6,270 nt of DNA, taken from Singulisphaera sp. GP187. Its GTDB lineage: Bacteria; Planctomycetota; Phycisphaerae; Phycisphaerales; SM1A02. The notes beneath the pieces were generated by a model. That model did not search any database. It was not told the origin of the DNA and saw only the letters and a list, made by a program, of their open reading frames with translations. Within the stretch, counting starts at the first letter, position 1; each line of letters begins with the position of its first letter. The DNA lies in assembly GCA_945896765.1 (NCBI GenBank), contig CAMDEL010000094.1, positions 1 to 6,270 on the forward strand, read 5' to 3'. The position numbers were made by a program, and so were the translations under genes. This document shows positions 5,603 to 6,270 of this stretch, piece after piece.

Positions 5603-6270
5603 GTGGATAATAAATCCGCTTTGATCGAAGCCATCGGGCTTCGTAAAAATTTTGGTTCGCTTGAAGCAGTGTGCGGGATTGATCTTTCTGTTGCGCGCGG
5701 CGAAGTGCTTGGTTTTCTGGGACCAAATGGCGCAGGCAAATCAACCACAATGCGCATGTTGACTGGTTTTCTACAAGCTGATGCAGGAACAATCAAGATC
5801 GCTGGAATCGATTTGGATCTCGACCCGCTTGGCGCAAAGCGCAACTTTGGATATTTGCCAGAAGGAGCGCCGGCATACTCCGAAATGCGCGTCGAAGATT
5901 TTCTTGCATTCTCCGCACGTGCTCGGGGATATCGAGGCAAGGAAATTGCGGCGCGTGTGGATCGTGCCATAGAGCGCGTGCATCTCCAGCCTTGTCGTGG
6001 TCAGCGCATCGAAACTCTTTCCAAGGGTTACAAGCGACGCACGGGAATCGCGCAGGCTCTGTTGCATGATCCGCCAGTCTTGATCTTGGACGAACCGACC
6101 GATGGTCTCGATCCCAATCAGAAATTCGAAGTGCGTCAACTTGTGCGCGACCTTGGCAGAGATCGTGCGATCATTCTTTCGACCCATATCTTGGAAGAAG
6201 TGGAAGCGGTTTGTACTCGCGCTGTGATTATCAATCGTGGCGTGATGGTCTTTGATGGAACGCCAAAGGA
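5603..6270 (+). CDS. ABC-2 type transporter ATP-binding protein (GldA-like), C-terminus cut by window edge
   Basis: The first 222 codons of an ABC ATPase are present. Walker A is G40-P-N-G-A-G-K46-S-T48. The Q-loop position carries Y-L-P-E87-G instead of Gln, the signature is L139-S-K-G-Y, Walker B is L-I-L-D163-E164-P, the D-loop is G-L-D170 and the H-loop is S-T-H195. Together with the Y-L-P-E-G and L-S-K-G-Y variants, this points to the GldA/NatA/CcmA-type ATPases that pair with ABC-2 membrane permeases. The permease should lie just downstream, outside the window. The ATPase is cytoplasmic and would power export or an envelope process; the substrate is unknown. The best start is GTG 5603, which gives a full N-terminal strand before L-R-K-N-F-G; TTG 5621 is an alternative. 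No strong ribosome binding site is seen. It begins 10 bp after the DNRLRE stop and is probably co-transcribed with it. Confidence 0.9.
   Translation, partial: MDNKSALIEAIGLRKNFGSLEAVCGIDLSVARGEVLGFLGPNGAGKSTTMRMLTGFLQADAGTIKIAGIDLDLDPLGAKRNFGYLPEGAPAYSEMRVEDFLAFSARARGYRGKEIAARVDRAIERVHLQPCRGQRIETLSKGYKRRTGIAQALLHDPPVLILDEPTDGLDPNQKFEVRQLVRDLGRDRAIILSTHILEEVEAVCTRAVIINRGVMVFDGTPK

Noticed and set aside
5358..5970. Minus-strand open frames of 144 and 152 codons under the DNRLRE and ABC genes
   Set aside because: Both are antisense to strongly supported coding regions (DNRLRE, dockerin-like repeats, Walker A) and show no recognisable domain.
1..6270. CRISPR arrays, tRNA or rRNA genes, insertion sequences, phage genes
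   Set aside because: No regularly spaced direct repeats outside coding dockerin modules, no cloverleaf or rRNA-like stretches, no transposase or integrase frames; nearly all of the window is coding.

Overview
The window looks like chromosomal DNA from a planctomycete, most likely of the Phycisphaerae/Phycisphaerales type. The main reason is that three consecutive secreted proteins end in the same kind of C-terminal tandem dockerin-like repeat (pattern DxNxDGxVxGxDL..LL..W). From general knowledge I associate this repeat style with that group. The divergent M16 peptidase also carries an 'EIDDPW' insert that I associate with planctomycete M16 enzymes. Base composition is about half G+C. The taxonomic call is inference; there is no rRNA or other marker gene in the window.

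Layout: positions 1-465 on the minus strand hold the N-terminal 155 codons of a secreted M16 zinc peptidase that runs off the left edge. An 86-bp divergent intergenic region follows, with a minus-strand Shine-Dalgarno sequence, a possible -10 box and an imperfect 22-bp dyad. Four plus-strand genes then run to the right edge with almost no gaps: (i) a secreted endonuclease/exonuclease/phosphatase (EEP) fold enzyme with a C-terminal dockerin-like pair; (ii) a large secreted metzincin-like metallopeptidase with an N-terminal CARDB-like domain, Ig-like regions and a dockerin-like pair; (iii) a secreted DNRLRE-type beta-sandwich protein with a dockerin-like pair, whose ATG overlaps the previous stop codon (ATGA); (iv) the first 222 codons of an ABC-2-type transporter ATPase with a GTG start, 10 bp after the previous stop. 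Gaps of 20, -4 and 10 bp suggest one transcription unit. There is no tRNA, rRNA, CRISPR array or insertion sequence.

Putative joint role (inference): three exported proteins with different business ends (nuclease/phosphatase, protease, adhesive or structural) share one C-terminal calcium-binding module, so they could be anchored to, sorted to, or assembled on the same cell-surface or extracellular partner. No cohesin is visible here. This dockerin cassette is the best candidate in the window for an under-described system; everything else is recognisable family biology.
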